33,206 nt of DNA, taken from the NCBI GenBank assembly GCA_964604415.1, contig CAZRYT010000005.1, positions 1 to 33,206 of the forward strand, read 5' to 3'. Each line of letters starts with the position of its first letter. Within the stretch, counting starts at the first letter, position 1. The position numbers and the translations under genes are program-made. This document shows positions 23,234-30,167 of the stretch, piece after piece. Below the pieces are notes generated by a model. It saw only the letters and a program-made list of their open reading frames with translations, made no database searches and had not been told where the DNA came from. Source of the stretch: CAZJQT01 sp964604415. Its GTDB lineage: Bacteria; Patescibacteriota; Saccharimonadia; Saccharimonadales; CAZJQT01.

Positions 23234-23320
23234 TAGTCACTGTGAGGTGATTAGCGGTTAATCAGCAATGGTTGATTGCGGCAGGAAGGAGCCCGTAAAA
23301 AGGCTTCTTTTTGTTTTTGT
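23234..23320 (+). ncRNA. candidate small RNA or attenuator with three hairpins
   Basis: From the predicted start near 23234 the transcript folds into TGATTA-GCGGT-TAATCA (23249-23265 area), then GCAAT-GGTTG-ATTGC (23265-23279), then the terminator hairpin (23286-23309) with a U-rich tail. It is about 80-85 nt and contains no useful open frame. A purine-rich GGCAGGAAGGAG segment leads into the terminator stem. It is either a free small RNA or the attenuating leader of the membrane-protein gene that begins at 23340. I found no match to a riboswitch or SRP RNA core that I know. Confidence 0.6.
23286..23317 (+). terminator. rho-independent terminator of the small transcript
   Basis: AAGGAGCC (23286-23293) pairs with GGCTTCTT (23302-23309) with one G-U pair, loop CGTAAAAA, then a T-rich tail. 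It sits 23 bp before the start codon of the next gene. Confidence 0.75.
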
Positions 23321-23325
23321 CGGTC

Positions 23326-23331
23326 TATAAT
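23326..23331 (+). promoter_or_regulatory. -10 box close to the 23340 start
   Basis: TATAAT (consensus) ends 8 nt before the ATG at 23340, which has no SD. A leaderless message is likely. The -35 region overlaps the terminator tail and is poor. Confidence 0.45.
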
Positions 23332-23339
23332 GGTCGTTA

Positions 23340-23612
23340 ATGACAAATATTCGCAGCTGGACTAAATTTTTTAAGGATAAAAATGGCAAAATCATACTTT
23401 GGCAGAGTCCAAATTTGGCATTGGGCTTGTGGTTGGTGTGTGTAATTCTAGCCCGGCTTTTGCCCAGTGGTAATCTTAATGATCTAGTTGTCTGGCTAGG
23501 CTTTGGTTCAATAGTAACTTGGGCGGTCTTGGAGATCTTTTGGGGGGTTAATTACTTTCGTCGCACGGTTGGGCTAATAGTTCTAGCTCTAGTTATACAC
23601 AACCGCTTATAG
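23340..23612 (+). CDS. small membrane protein of unknown function (90 aa)
   Basis: After a basic N terminus (WTKFFKDKNGKIILWQSPN) there is a helix LALGLWLVCVILARLL and a second region VVWLGFGSIVTWAVLEIFWGVNYFRRTVGLIVL. The LWQSPNL...VTWAVLEIFWGVNYFRR pattern is one I associate with hypothetical CPR membrane proteins; no function is known. No ribosome site is present; TATAAT lies 8 nt upstream. The terminated small transcript upstream could control it by readthrough. Confidence 0.65.
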   Translation: MTNIRSWTKFFKDKNGKIILWQSPNLALGLWLVCVILARLLPSGNLNDLVVWLGFGSIVTWAVLEIFWGVNYFRRTVGLIVLALVIHNRL

Positions 23613-23679
23613 ACCAGTAGTAGACATAAGCATAAACAGGGTCTATGCTGAATTCATTACTAAATAAGGGGACAGAAAA

Positions 23680-23895
23680 ATGAAAATGAATGCACTCGAT
23701 AAAGCAGTGTATCTATTGCTGGTGGTCGGCGGCCTTAATTGGGGTCTAGTCGGCTTCTTCAAATATAATTTGGTCGACAAAGTTTTTGGTGTCGAATCAA
23801 ACGTAGGCAGGGTTGTCTACGCCTTGGTTGGGCTAGCTGCTGTCTATGGTGTATACACCATCGTTTCAATGATGGCTTCTAAAAACAAGAAATAA
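23680..23895 (+). CDS. DUF378-family membrane protein
   Basis: The 71-residue protein has ALDKAVYLLLVVGGLNWGLVGFFKYNLVD followed by GRVVYALVGLAAVYGVYTIV, the two-helix DUF378 pattern with the signature GGLNWGL. The family is widespread and its function is unknown. AAGGGG lies about 9 nt before the ATG at 23680; a second in-frame ATG follows two codons later. A strong terminator closes the gene at 23911-23935. Confidence 0.88.
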   Translation: MKMNALDKAVYLLLVVGGLNWGLVGFFKYNLVDKVFGVESNVGRVVYALVGLAAVYGVYTIVSMMASKNKK

Positions 23896-23910
23896 ATAGT
23901 TAGAATAGTT

Positions 23911-23935
23911 AAAGCCGGGCAAGACCCGGCTTTTT
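23911..23935 (+). terminator. rho-independent terminator after the DUF378 gene
   Basis: AAAGCCGGG (23911-23919) pairs with CCCGGCTTT (23925-23933) over a 5-nt loop, with a T run. It is the clearest terminator in the window. Confidence 0.92.
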
Positions 23936-23944
23936 CATTGGCAA

Positions 23945-23953
23945 TGCTATACT
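23945..23953 (+). promoter_or_regulatory. extended -10 promoter of a leaderless two-gene operon
   Basis: TGCTATACT is a TGn extended -10 ending exactly 7 nt before the ATG at 23961. No SD is present, so the transcript probably begins at the start codon. Confidence 0.6.
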
Positions 23954-23960
23954 TAGGCTC

Positions 23961-24527
23961 ATGAATCGTCTATTGCCCAGACGCCGTCAGATAATCGGCT
24001 GGTTACCTATGGCGTGGGTAATAACCGTCTTGGTAATGCTGGTCTTTGTTGTAAGCCAGCAAACGACTAGGTACGAAGCCAACCAGCCGCAAGTAGCCAT
24101 TGCCTTAGAGCTATCGGCTCAACTATCTAGCGGCACTGATCCGGCGAGCTTATTTGGTACTGGCAACCACGAACTTGCCCAGACCTTAAACTCCTTTGCT
24201 ATTATTTATGATGCTCAGCACAGGCCAATTGCTGGCAACGTCAATCTAAACGGTAAGTTGCCTGACTTTCCGGCCGGAGCACTAGATTATTCCTTGAAGC
24301 ACGGCGAGCATCGGGTTACCTGGCAACCAAACTCAGCTATAAGAGTCGCGAGTGTTATACGACCTTATAGCTACAAAGACAAGACTGGTTTCGTGGTGGT
24401 GGGACGGAGCCTGCAAGAATCAGAAGCGGCTATTGAGTTAGTGGGCAAATTAGCTTTGGTTGGCTGGCTGGGTGCTCTCTTAGGTAGCTTAGAATTAAGA
24501 GTCTTAGTTTGTGAGTGGAAGAAGTGA
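23961..24527 (+). CDS. two-helix membrane protein with extracytoplasmic sensor-like domain
   Basis: The 188-residue protein has a basic start, a helix near residues 13-32 (WLPMAWVITVLVMLVFVV), an extracytoplasmic domain of about 120 residues, and a second helix near residues 160-182. The middle part (FAIIYDAQHRPIAGN, HRVTWQPNSAIRVASVIRPY, GFVVVGRSLQESE) resembles the ligand-binding region in front of some sensor kinases, but no kinase follows. It overlaps the next gene by a few nt, so the pair may act as a sensor with a membrane partner. Expression appears to be leaderless. Confidence 0.65.
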   Translation: MNRLLPRRRQIIGWLPMAWVITVLVMLVFVVSQQTTRYEANQPQVAIALELSAQLSSGTDPASLFGTGNHELAQTLNSFAIIYDAQHRPIAGNVNLNGKLPDFPAGALDYSLKHGEHRVTWQPNSAIRVASVIRPYSYKDKTGFVVVGRSLQESEAAIELVGKLALVGWLGALLGSLELRVLVCEWKK

Positions 24528-25180
24528 GCACAGCCTTAAAGCCTGAGCCATTTTGGCACGCCGAACTGGCAATTTTATTGGCGGTCGTTTTGCAGCTGCT
24601 GCTTTCAAGCCAATTAAGTGTTGGCCCTAAGTATTTGATCGCTGCTCTGGAATTATCGTTACTGGTCGGTTTGCGTCTGTCGATGCCAGTTGTCCATGAT
24701 CTAATAACCCGGCTTCGACGTTTTGCTGGCCTGTCACTGACAGCTTTAGTTTCACTAGCCAATATTTCATCACTAGTTTTGGTTTGCAACAAACTAATCA
24801 ATCATTCCAACAGCAATCTGGGCGGCAAACAGTTAATTCTTTCGGCTGTTTCTATCTACATAACCAACATAATAGTTTTTGGACTTTGGTATTGGCAGCT
24901 CGATGGTGGTGGCCACGGTGGCAAAGGAACCCATGTAAGGCCAGTCGATTGGCTCTTCCCGCAAATGACGACCAACGCCACAATCACAGAAGAGATTGGC
25001 TGGCGGCCAAGTTTTTTTGATTATCTATTTGTGTCACTAACTAACGCTACGGCCTTCAGCCCAACTGACGCCTTACCGCTAACCCACCGCGCAAAATTAC
25101 TGATGAGTGTGCAAGCATTGGTTTCATTATCAACCGTAGCGATTGTGGCTGCTCGTGCCATCAATATTCTAGCTTTTTGA
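24524..25180 (+). CDS. polytopic membrane protein with ion-channel-like pore motif
   Basis: I place the start at GTG 24524, which overlaps the upstream TGA in GTGA; GTG 24515 would add three residues. The product of about 218 residues has five or six hydrophobic segments. The last third reads FFDYLFVSLTNATAFSPTDALPLTHRAKLLM followed by a helix with VAARAINIL. The layout is that of a two-helix potassium channel pore (pore helix, filter, Asp, Pro, then inner helix), but TNATAFSPTD stands where TTVGYGD would be. I recall this family as widespread membrane hypotheticals in several phyla. Ion selectivity or any channel activity is unproven. The 3' end overlaps the convergent polyprenyl synthase gene by 12 nt. 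Confidence 0.7.
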   Translation: MSTALKPEPFWHAELAILLAVVLQLLLSSQLSVGPKYLIAALELSLLVGLRLSMPVVHDLITRLRRFAGLSLTALVSLANISSLVLVCNKLINHSNSNLGGKQLILSAVSIYITNIIVFGLWYWQLDGGGHGGKGTHVRPVDWLFPQMTTNATITEEIGWRPSFFDYLFVSLTNATAFSPTDALPLTHRAKLLMSVQALVSLSTVAIVAARAINILAF

Positions 25181-26167
25181 TAGAATTCTGCGATAAGTCG
25201 GCAAAACTTGATTAGCAAAAGCCCACTGCCAATAAGCCATAGGTAGTTTGGCCAAGTGTTCACTGCCATTTATTGCCGCCAAAGAGGTTGCGGCTGAGCG
25301 GTTGTAGCTCTCAATCAGTTTAATAGTTTTGCCAATAGATCCATTGCTAATTAGAGTCTGCCTAATGGACGCAATCGGTCTGGACAACATCCGTTTGTTC
25401 GTGACCAAACTTTGACTCTTGAACGTTAAAACCAGCGGTAGTGTGTAGACGCCTTCTTTTATGTCATTACCGGTTGGCTTGCCTATTATTTTTGGGCTGG
25501 ACAATAGATCAAGGAGATCGTCGATCAACTGAAAAGCAATGCCAAAGTTCAAGCCAAATTTGTTCAAGGCAGTTAGTTCATCAGCCTTGGTATTAGCACA
25601 CAAGCCACCGACCCGAGTGGCGGCGGATATCAGTGCCGCCGTTTTACCTTCAATAGCTTTTATTAGAGCGGTTTGGCTACGCCCAAGGTTGAACTGATCG
25701 GCTAGCTCTAGAGCTTGGCCGTAACACATATGGGTGTAGGCGCTGGTGATTATTTGGCTGATTGATTGGTCAAGTTGAGCAGCCTGTTCAGTAGCTAAGG
25801 CGAACAAATAATCGCCGACAATTATGGCTTGGTTTAAGCCGTGACTTGCCTTGATGCTGGCTTGACCCCCGCGTAAGTCACCGTGATCTAAAATATCGTC
25901 GTGAACTAGGCTAGCCAGATGAAGTAGCTCAATTGCCACGCAAGCTTTGATGACTGCCTTGTCTACAGTTTTTTGCTGTGACAGCACGACAGCGATAACC
26001 AAGGTGGATCGCAAGCGTTTGCTCTGTTGGCTCAGTAACTGCGCTAAAGGAAGTTTTAAATAGGTGTTATTGGTTGAAAGTACTTTTGCTAGTTCGCTAT
26101 CAACAAGTTGGTGATATTTGGATAGATTATCAACCTCAAGCCAGCCAGCAAAATCAAATGATGCCAT
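25169..26167 (-). CDS. polyprenyl diphosphate synthase (IspB/IspA-type)
   Basis: The 332-residue protein has both Asp-rich motifs of trans-prenyl synthases: FARM DDILD (90-94) in LVHDDILDHGDLRGG and SARM DDLLD (216-220) in FQLIDDLLDL. Residues RLRS near position 51 and GKPTGNDIKEGVYTLPL complete the active site. It condenses isopentenyl diphosphate onto an allylic primer; chain length cannot be read reliably. Because its promoter is back-to-back with that of cyoABCDE, a quinone side chain is a reasonable product, although no ring-forming gene is in the window. TATAGT (26180-26175) ends exactly 7 nt before the ATG, with no SD, which suggests a leaderless message. Confidence 0.93.
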   Translation of the reverse strand: MASFDFAGWLEVDNLSKYHQLVDSELAKVLSTNNTYLKLPLAQLLSQQSKRLRSTLVIAVVLSQQKTVDKAVIKACVAIELLHLASLVHDDILDHGDLRGGQASIKASHGLNQAIIVGDYLFALATEQAAQLDQSISQIITSAYTHMCYGQALELADQFNLGRSQTALIKAIEGKTAALISAATRVGGLCANTKADELTALNKFGLNFGIAFQLIDDLLDLLSSPKIIGKPTGNDIKEGVYTLPLVLTFKSQSLVTNKRMLSRPIASIRQTLISNGSIGKTIKLIESYNRSAATSLAAINGSEHLAKLPMAYWQWAFANQVLPTYRRILSKS

Positions 26168-26174
26168 TGGTCAT

Positions 26175-26180
26175 ACTATA
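26175..26180 (-). promoter_or_regulatory. -10 box of the polyprenyl synthase gene
   Basis: TATAGT on the minus strand lies 7 nt before the ATG at 26167. It is divergent from the cyo -10 box, with 19 bp between the two elements, so the -35 regions overlap. Confidence 0.55.
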
Positions 26181-26199
26181 CAAGCTCAGGCTCATGAAG

Positions 26200-26208
26200 T
26201 GTTATAGT
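26200..26208 (+). promoter_or_regulatory. extended -10 promoter of the cyo operon
   Basis: TGTTATAGT is a TGn extended -10. Seven nt downstream is an ATG at 26216 that is out of frame with cyoA and opens a 7-codon frame. Transcription should start at or next to that ATG. Confidence 0.55.
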
Positions 26209-26215
26209 AAGAATA

Positions 26216-26239
26216 ATGATTGTGGTTAGTCGTGGATAG
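26216..26239 (+). other. candidate 7-codon leader ORF before cyoA
   Basis: ATG ATT GTG GTT AGT CGT GGA TAG encodes MIVVSRG. Its ATG stands exactly 7 nt after the -10 box, the geometry seen at the leaderless genes of this window. The stop lies 4 nt before the cyoA ATG at 26244, close enough for reinitiation. It could also be chance, with cyoA starting at TTG 26220. Confidence 0.3.
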
Positions 26240-26243
26240 GATT

Positions 26244-27239
26244 ATGGGTGTTTTACGTAAAGGTTTGAGGGTAGCCGAGAAAGGCCTGAACAGACTAGGC
26301 TCAACTTCAAGCCGCAAGAAAATGACTACCAGAGACCGTTTGGCCATGGCTGTTATGCTATTTCTGGCGGCGGTGATTGTTATTACATTAATAGTTTATG
26401 GTAATAATTTTGCTGTCCTAAACCCTAAAGGCTTAATTGCCACTAAAGAACGTGGTCTGATCATTTACGCTAGTTTGCTGATGTTAATCATCGTCGTGCC
26501 GGTTTACATCATGACATTTTCAATTGCCTGGCGTTACCGGGCTACAAACGAAAAGGCCAAATACACGCCCGACTGGGATCATAACCGTCTAGCTGAGACC
26601 GCGTGGTGGTTGATACCCTCCTTATTAATACTGGTTTTATCGGTTGTAGCCTGGCAAAGTAGTCACGAACTAGACCCTTTCCATTCGCTTAGCACCAAGA
26701 CCAAGCCAATGACCATACAGGTTGTGGCTTTGCAGTGGAAGTGGCTATTCATCTATCCAGAGCAAAACATTGCTACCGTAAATTATGTTGAATTTCCGGC
26801 TAATACACCGGTTAATTTCGAGATTACTTCAGACGCGCCAATGAACTCTTTTTGGATCCCGCAGCTTGGTGGTCAGATATATGCCATGACCGGCATGTCA
26901 ACCCAATTGCATCTCATCGCGAGTGAGATTGGTAGCTATAGAGGGGTATCAGCCAACATCAGTGGTGAAGGTTTTGCTGGCATGAAATTTACGGCCAGAG
27001 TTGGTACTGAAACTGAATTTAGGCAGTGGGTACAAACTATCAAAATGATGCCCAGCCAACTCGACAGCAACGGCTACAATATTTTGGCCGAACCCAGTCT
27101 GAATAACCCGGTCATTGCTTATGGCAATACGCAGACTGGTTTATACAGCAGTGTTGTCAATAAGTTTATGGATCCTTCCTCGCATGAACCAGTTAACTTG
27201 CATAATCATGAGCACACCGATTACGGAGCCAACCAATGA
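26244..27239 (+). CDS. cyoA: quinol oxidase subunit II
   Basis: The product (about 331 residues from the ATG at 26244; an in-frame TTG at 26220 would add eight) has a basic N terminus, two membrane helices (about residues 40-60 and 80-105), and a C-terminal cupredoxin-like domain. In that domain FWIPQLGGQIYAMTGMSTQLHLIASEIG and GEGFAGMKF match CyoA of E. coli. The CuA ligands of cytochrome c oxidases (CxxxC, HxxxM) are absent, so this is a quinol oxidase. It is the first gene of cyoABCDE and overlaps cyoB by ATGA. No lipoprotein cysteine is seen, unlike E. coli. Confidence 0.95.
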   Translation: MGVLRKGLRVAEKGLNRLGSTSSRKKMTTRDRLAMAVMLFLAAVIVITLIVYGNNFAVLNPKGLIATKERGLIIYASLLMLIIVVPVYIMTFSIAWRYRATNEKAKYTPDWDHNRLAETAWWLIPSLLILVLSVVAWQSSHELDPFHSLSTKTKPMTIQVVALQWKWLFIYPEQNIATVNYVEFPANTPVNFEITSDAPMNSFWIPQLGGQIYAMTGMSTQLHLIASEIGSYRGVSANISGEGFAGMKFTARVGTETEFRQWVQTIKMMPSQLDSNGYNILAEPSLNNPVIAYGNTQTGLYSSVVNKFMDPSSHEPVNLHNHEHTDYGANQ

Positions 27240-29212
27240 ACCAATTACTTAGCTTGTTGCCACATCTTGGTTTCTTTGCCCATGAGGCTGGCCAATTTGA
27301 TCCTTTCATTTTTGGCGCCCGTGTAACTATGATTGGTGGCGCGCTTGGTATCGCCGGCTTAATAACCTACCTCAAGCGCTGGAAATGGTTGTGGCGCGAA
27401 TGGTTAACCACAGTTGACCCCAAAAAGATCGGTGTTATGTATTTGATAGTCGCTTTTGTCATGTTACTACGTGGTGTGTCTGACGCCGTTATGATGCGTC
27501 TTCAACAGGCTTTATCGGTAGGTGCCTCCCATGGCATCTTACCTGCCGATCATTATCAACAGATTTTTACGGCTCACGGCACGATTATGATTTTCTTTGT
27601 GGCTATGGGGTTAATGTTTGGCTTAATCAATTTAGTAGTGCCACTTCAGATTGGCTCACGCGATGTGGCCTTCCCGTTTCTCAATGCGACTAGTTTTTGG
27701 TTGTATTTTGCCGGCGCAGTTCTAATAAATTTATCGCTAATATTTGGCGGTCAGTTTGCTGCCACTGGCTGGCTGGCTTATCCACCACTATCTGAGCTAA
27801 CTTTCAGTCCGGGAGTCGGGGTTGATTATTGGATATGGAGTGTTCAGATTGCCGGTATTGGCAGTTTGCTTTCGGGCATCAATTTCTTTGCCACAATTAT
27901 CAAAATGCGCCGACCGGGCATGAACATGATGAAGATGCCGCTATTTGTCTGGAGCGTACTCAATAGCCTGGTGTTAATAATCTTTGCTTTTCCTATACTT
28001 ACAGCCACCTTGGCTATGTTGTCGCTTGACCGCACGCTTGGCATGCATTTCTTCACTTCTTATTTTGGTGGCAACCCGATGATGTACATCAACTTGATCT
28101 GGGCGTGGGGACACCCGGAGGTTTATATATTGATCTTGCCAGCTTTTGGTGTCTTCTCCGAGGTAGTATCGACCTTTTCAGGCAAACGTTTGTTTGGCTA
28201 CAAGTCGATGGTCTGGGCCTTAGCGGCCATTACTTTTCTATCATTCTCGGTTTGGTTGCATCACTTCTTTACCATGGGAGCCGGTCCCAACGTCAATGCC
28301 TTTTTCGGCATTATGACCATGGTGATTGCTATTCCGACAGGTGTTAAAGTCTTTAATTGGCTGTTTACAATGTACCGTGGGCGGATTCGGTTTACTACAC
28401 CTATGCTGTGGTTTCTAGGCTTCATTGCCACTTTCACCGTCGGTGGCGCCGCCGGAGTGTTAATGGCCCTGCCGCCGGCCGACTTCCAACTGCATAACAG
28501 TTTGTTCTTGGTGGCTCATTTTCACACCATGATAATTGGTGGTGTGGTGTTTGGCTATTTTGCTGGTATCACGTATTGGTTTCCGAAAGTTTTTGGCTTT
28601 AAGCTCAACGAAAAGCTGGGGCGCTACGCCTTCTGGTGCTGGCTAGTCGGCTTTTTGTTAGCTTTCGTACCGCTTTATATTTTGGGCTTGATGGGTGCAA
28701 CTAGACGTCTCGACCACTACGATGCTTCACTGGGTTGGCAGGGTCTGTTTATTGTCGCAGCTGTTGGTGTCGGCTTTGTTTGCCTGGGGATTGGCTTCCA
28801 GATTTTACAATTAATCGTCAGCATCATGCAGCGCAAACAAAACCTAGACAAAAGCGGCGACCCATGGGATGGCCGTACGCTTGAGTGGTCAACTACTTCG
28901 CCGCCACCAGTTTATAATTTTGCAGTCTTAAGCCGCGTTAACGACCGTGACGCTTTTTGGGCTATGAAACAGACAGCAAAACCAGACAAACCAGTTTATA
29001 AGGACATTATTATGCCCAAGAACACACCGATGGGTCTGTTTATTGCTTTTTTTGCCGGGTTATTTGGCTTCGCTGTCATTTGGCATATCTGGTGGCTAGC
29101 TTTAGTTGCCTTACTTGGTGTTATGACCAGCATTATTTGGCGTATTTCTGAGGACGAAACCGAATACGTTATCTCAGCCGCTGAAGTTGAGAGGATCGAG
29201 GCCAGTCGATGA
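27236..29212 (+). CDS. cyoB: quinol oxidase subunit I (heme-copper catalytic subunit)
   Basis: The 658-residue protein (663 in E. coli) keeps every key residue: low-spin heme ligands His114 (TAHGTIMIF) and His430, CuB ligands His293, His342 and His343, the crosslinked Tyr297 in HPEVY, the high-spin heme ligand His428 (AHFH), D-channel Asp143 (GSRDVAF) and Glu295, and K-channel Lys371. The quinone-site residues Arg79, Asp83, His106 and Gln109 are also present. It should reduce oxygen to water with quinol and pump protons across the membrane as an A-type bo3 oxidase. It overlaps cyoA and cyoC by 4 nt each. Confidence 0.98.
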   Translation: MNQLLSLLPHLGFFAHEAGQFDPFIFGARVTMIGGALGIAGLITYLKRWKWLWREWLTTVDPKKIGVMYLIVAFVMLLRGVSDAVMMRLQQALSVGASHGILPADHYQQIFTAHGTIMIFFVAMGLMFGLINLVVPLQIGSRDVAFPFLNATSFWLYFAGAVLINLSLIFGGQFAATGWLAYPPLSELTFSPGVGVDYWIWSVQIAGIGSLLSGINFFATIIKMRRPGMNMMKMPLFVWSVLNSLVLIIFAFPILTATLAMLSLDRTLGMHFFTSYFGGNPMMYINLIWAWGHPEVYILILPAFGVFSEVVSTFSGKRLFGYKSMVWALAAITFLSFSVWLHHFFTMGAGPNVNAFFGIMTMVIAIPTGVKVFNWLFTMYRGRIRFTTPMLWFLGFIATFTVGGAAGVLMALPPADFQLHNSLFLVAHFHTMIIGGVVFGYFAGITYWFPKVFGFKLNEKLGRYAFWCWLVGFLLAFVPLYILGLMGATRRLDHYDASLGWQGLFIVAAVGVGFVCLGIGFQILQLIVSIMQRKQNLDKSGDPWDGRTLEWSTTSPPPVYNFAVLSRVNDRDAFWAMKQTAKPDKPVYKDIIMPKNTPMGLFIAFFAGLFGFAVIWHIWWLALVALLGVMTSIIWRISEDETEYVISAAEVERIEASR

Positions 29213-29799
29213 GCCAGCTAACAAACTCACACAATCAAGTAGATTCTAGGAACATCTTTGGTTTTTGGGTTTATTTGATGACCGACTGTATTTTGTTTGC
29301 AACTTTGTTTGCAACTTTCGCCGTGCTCAGAAACAACACCTACGGCGGCCCATCCGGCCATGAGCTATTTAGCCTCAACTTTGTGCTCAGTGAAACCGTA
29401 ATTTTACTAACTAGCAGTTTTACTTGTGGCTTGGCGGTGTTGGCAGCCGGGCGCAGCGACAGAAAGCAAGCAATCTTTTGGTTTGTTGTAACCTTCATGC
29501 TAGGACTAGCCTTCTTGACTCTAGAAATAACCGAATTCAGGCATTTATATATCGAAGGTAACAGTTGGCGGCGCAGTGGCTTTTTGTCGGCCTTTTTCAC
29601 ACTGGTTGGTACACACGGTTTGCACATCACTGCCGGTCTAATCTGGATGTTTGTCATGATTGCCAAAATCATGAAACAAGGTGTGCAGGCGGCTAATCAA
29701 CGCCGTTTGGTAATGCTGAGTCTGTTCTGGCACTTCTTGGATGTAATCTGGATATTTATCTTTACGATTGTTTATCTGTTGGGAGCTGTCTCACGATGA
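29209..29799 (+). CDS. cyoC: quinol oxidase subunit III
   Basis: The 196-residue protein (204 in E. coli) has five predicted helices, as expected for bo3 subunit III. Typical stretches are FGFWVYLMTDCILFATLFATFAVL, HGLHITAGLIWM and LFWHFLDVIWIFIFTIVYLLG. The subunit stabilises subunit I near the D-channel entry and is not catalytic. It overlaps cyoB and cyoD by ATGA on both sides, so expression is tightly coupled. Confidence 0.96.
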   Translation: MSQLTNSHNQVDSRNIFGFWVYLMTDCILFATLFATFAVLRNNTYGGPSGHELFSLNFVLSETVILLTSSFTCGLAVLAAGRSDRKQAIFWFVVTFMLGLAFLTLEITEFRHLYIEGNSWRRSGFLSAFFTLVGTHGLHITAGLIWMFVMIAKIMKQGVQAANQRRLVMLSLFWHFLDVIWIFIFTIVYLLGAVSR

Positions 29800-30167
29800 G
29801 TAAACTAACTACCGCATTTAGCCCAAAATCATATCTAGTCGGCTTTCTGCTCTCATTAGGCTTGACTCTGGCGGCCTATTTTATGGTTAGTCACCACCTG
29901 GGTTCGGGCGGTGTATTGGTGTCTATTGTTGTTTGTTTAGCCTTAGTTCAACTGCTAGTTCAACTAAAGTTTTTCTTGCATCTCGGCTCTGAAACTAAGC
30001 CCAGATGGAATTTGCTGGTTTTTGGTTTTATGTTGGGTGTTTTATTAATACTGGTGTTTGGCTCGCTTTGGATCATGTATAACCTTAATTACCATCACGG
30101 CGGCCATCCGGTTACGCCGAGCAACCCTGATGCCTATACCAGCCAAGACGAAGGAATAAAACTATAG
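29796..30167 (+). CDS. cyoD: quinol oxidase subunit IV
   Basis: The 123-residue protein has three helices: SYLVGFLLSLGLTLAAYFMV, VLVSIVVCLALVQLLVQLKFFLHLG and LLVFGFMLGVLLILVFGSLWIMYNLNYH. This is the CyoD pattern with the QLKFFLHLG loop. It is slightly longer than in E. coli (109), owing to a polar C-terminal tail. It supports CuB assembly in subunit I. Its TAG stop overlaps the inferred ATA start of cyoE in ATAG. Confidence 0.94.
   Translation: MSKLTTAFSPKSYLVGFLLSLGLTLAAYFMVSHHLGSGGVLVSIVVCLALVQLLVQLKFFLHLGSETKPRWNLLVFGFMLGVLLILVFGSLWIMYNLNYHHGGHPVTPSNPDAYTSQDEGIKL

Noticed and set aside
23234..23320. Small SRP RNA, because of the GGAAGGAG segment
   Set aside because: The symmetric helix-8 loop pattern (GGAAG...AGCAG...AGGCAG) and the long hairpin are missing.
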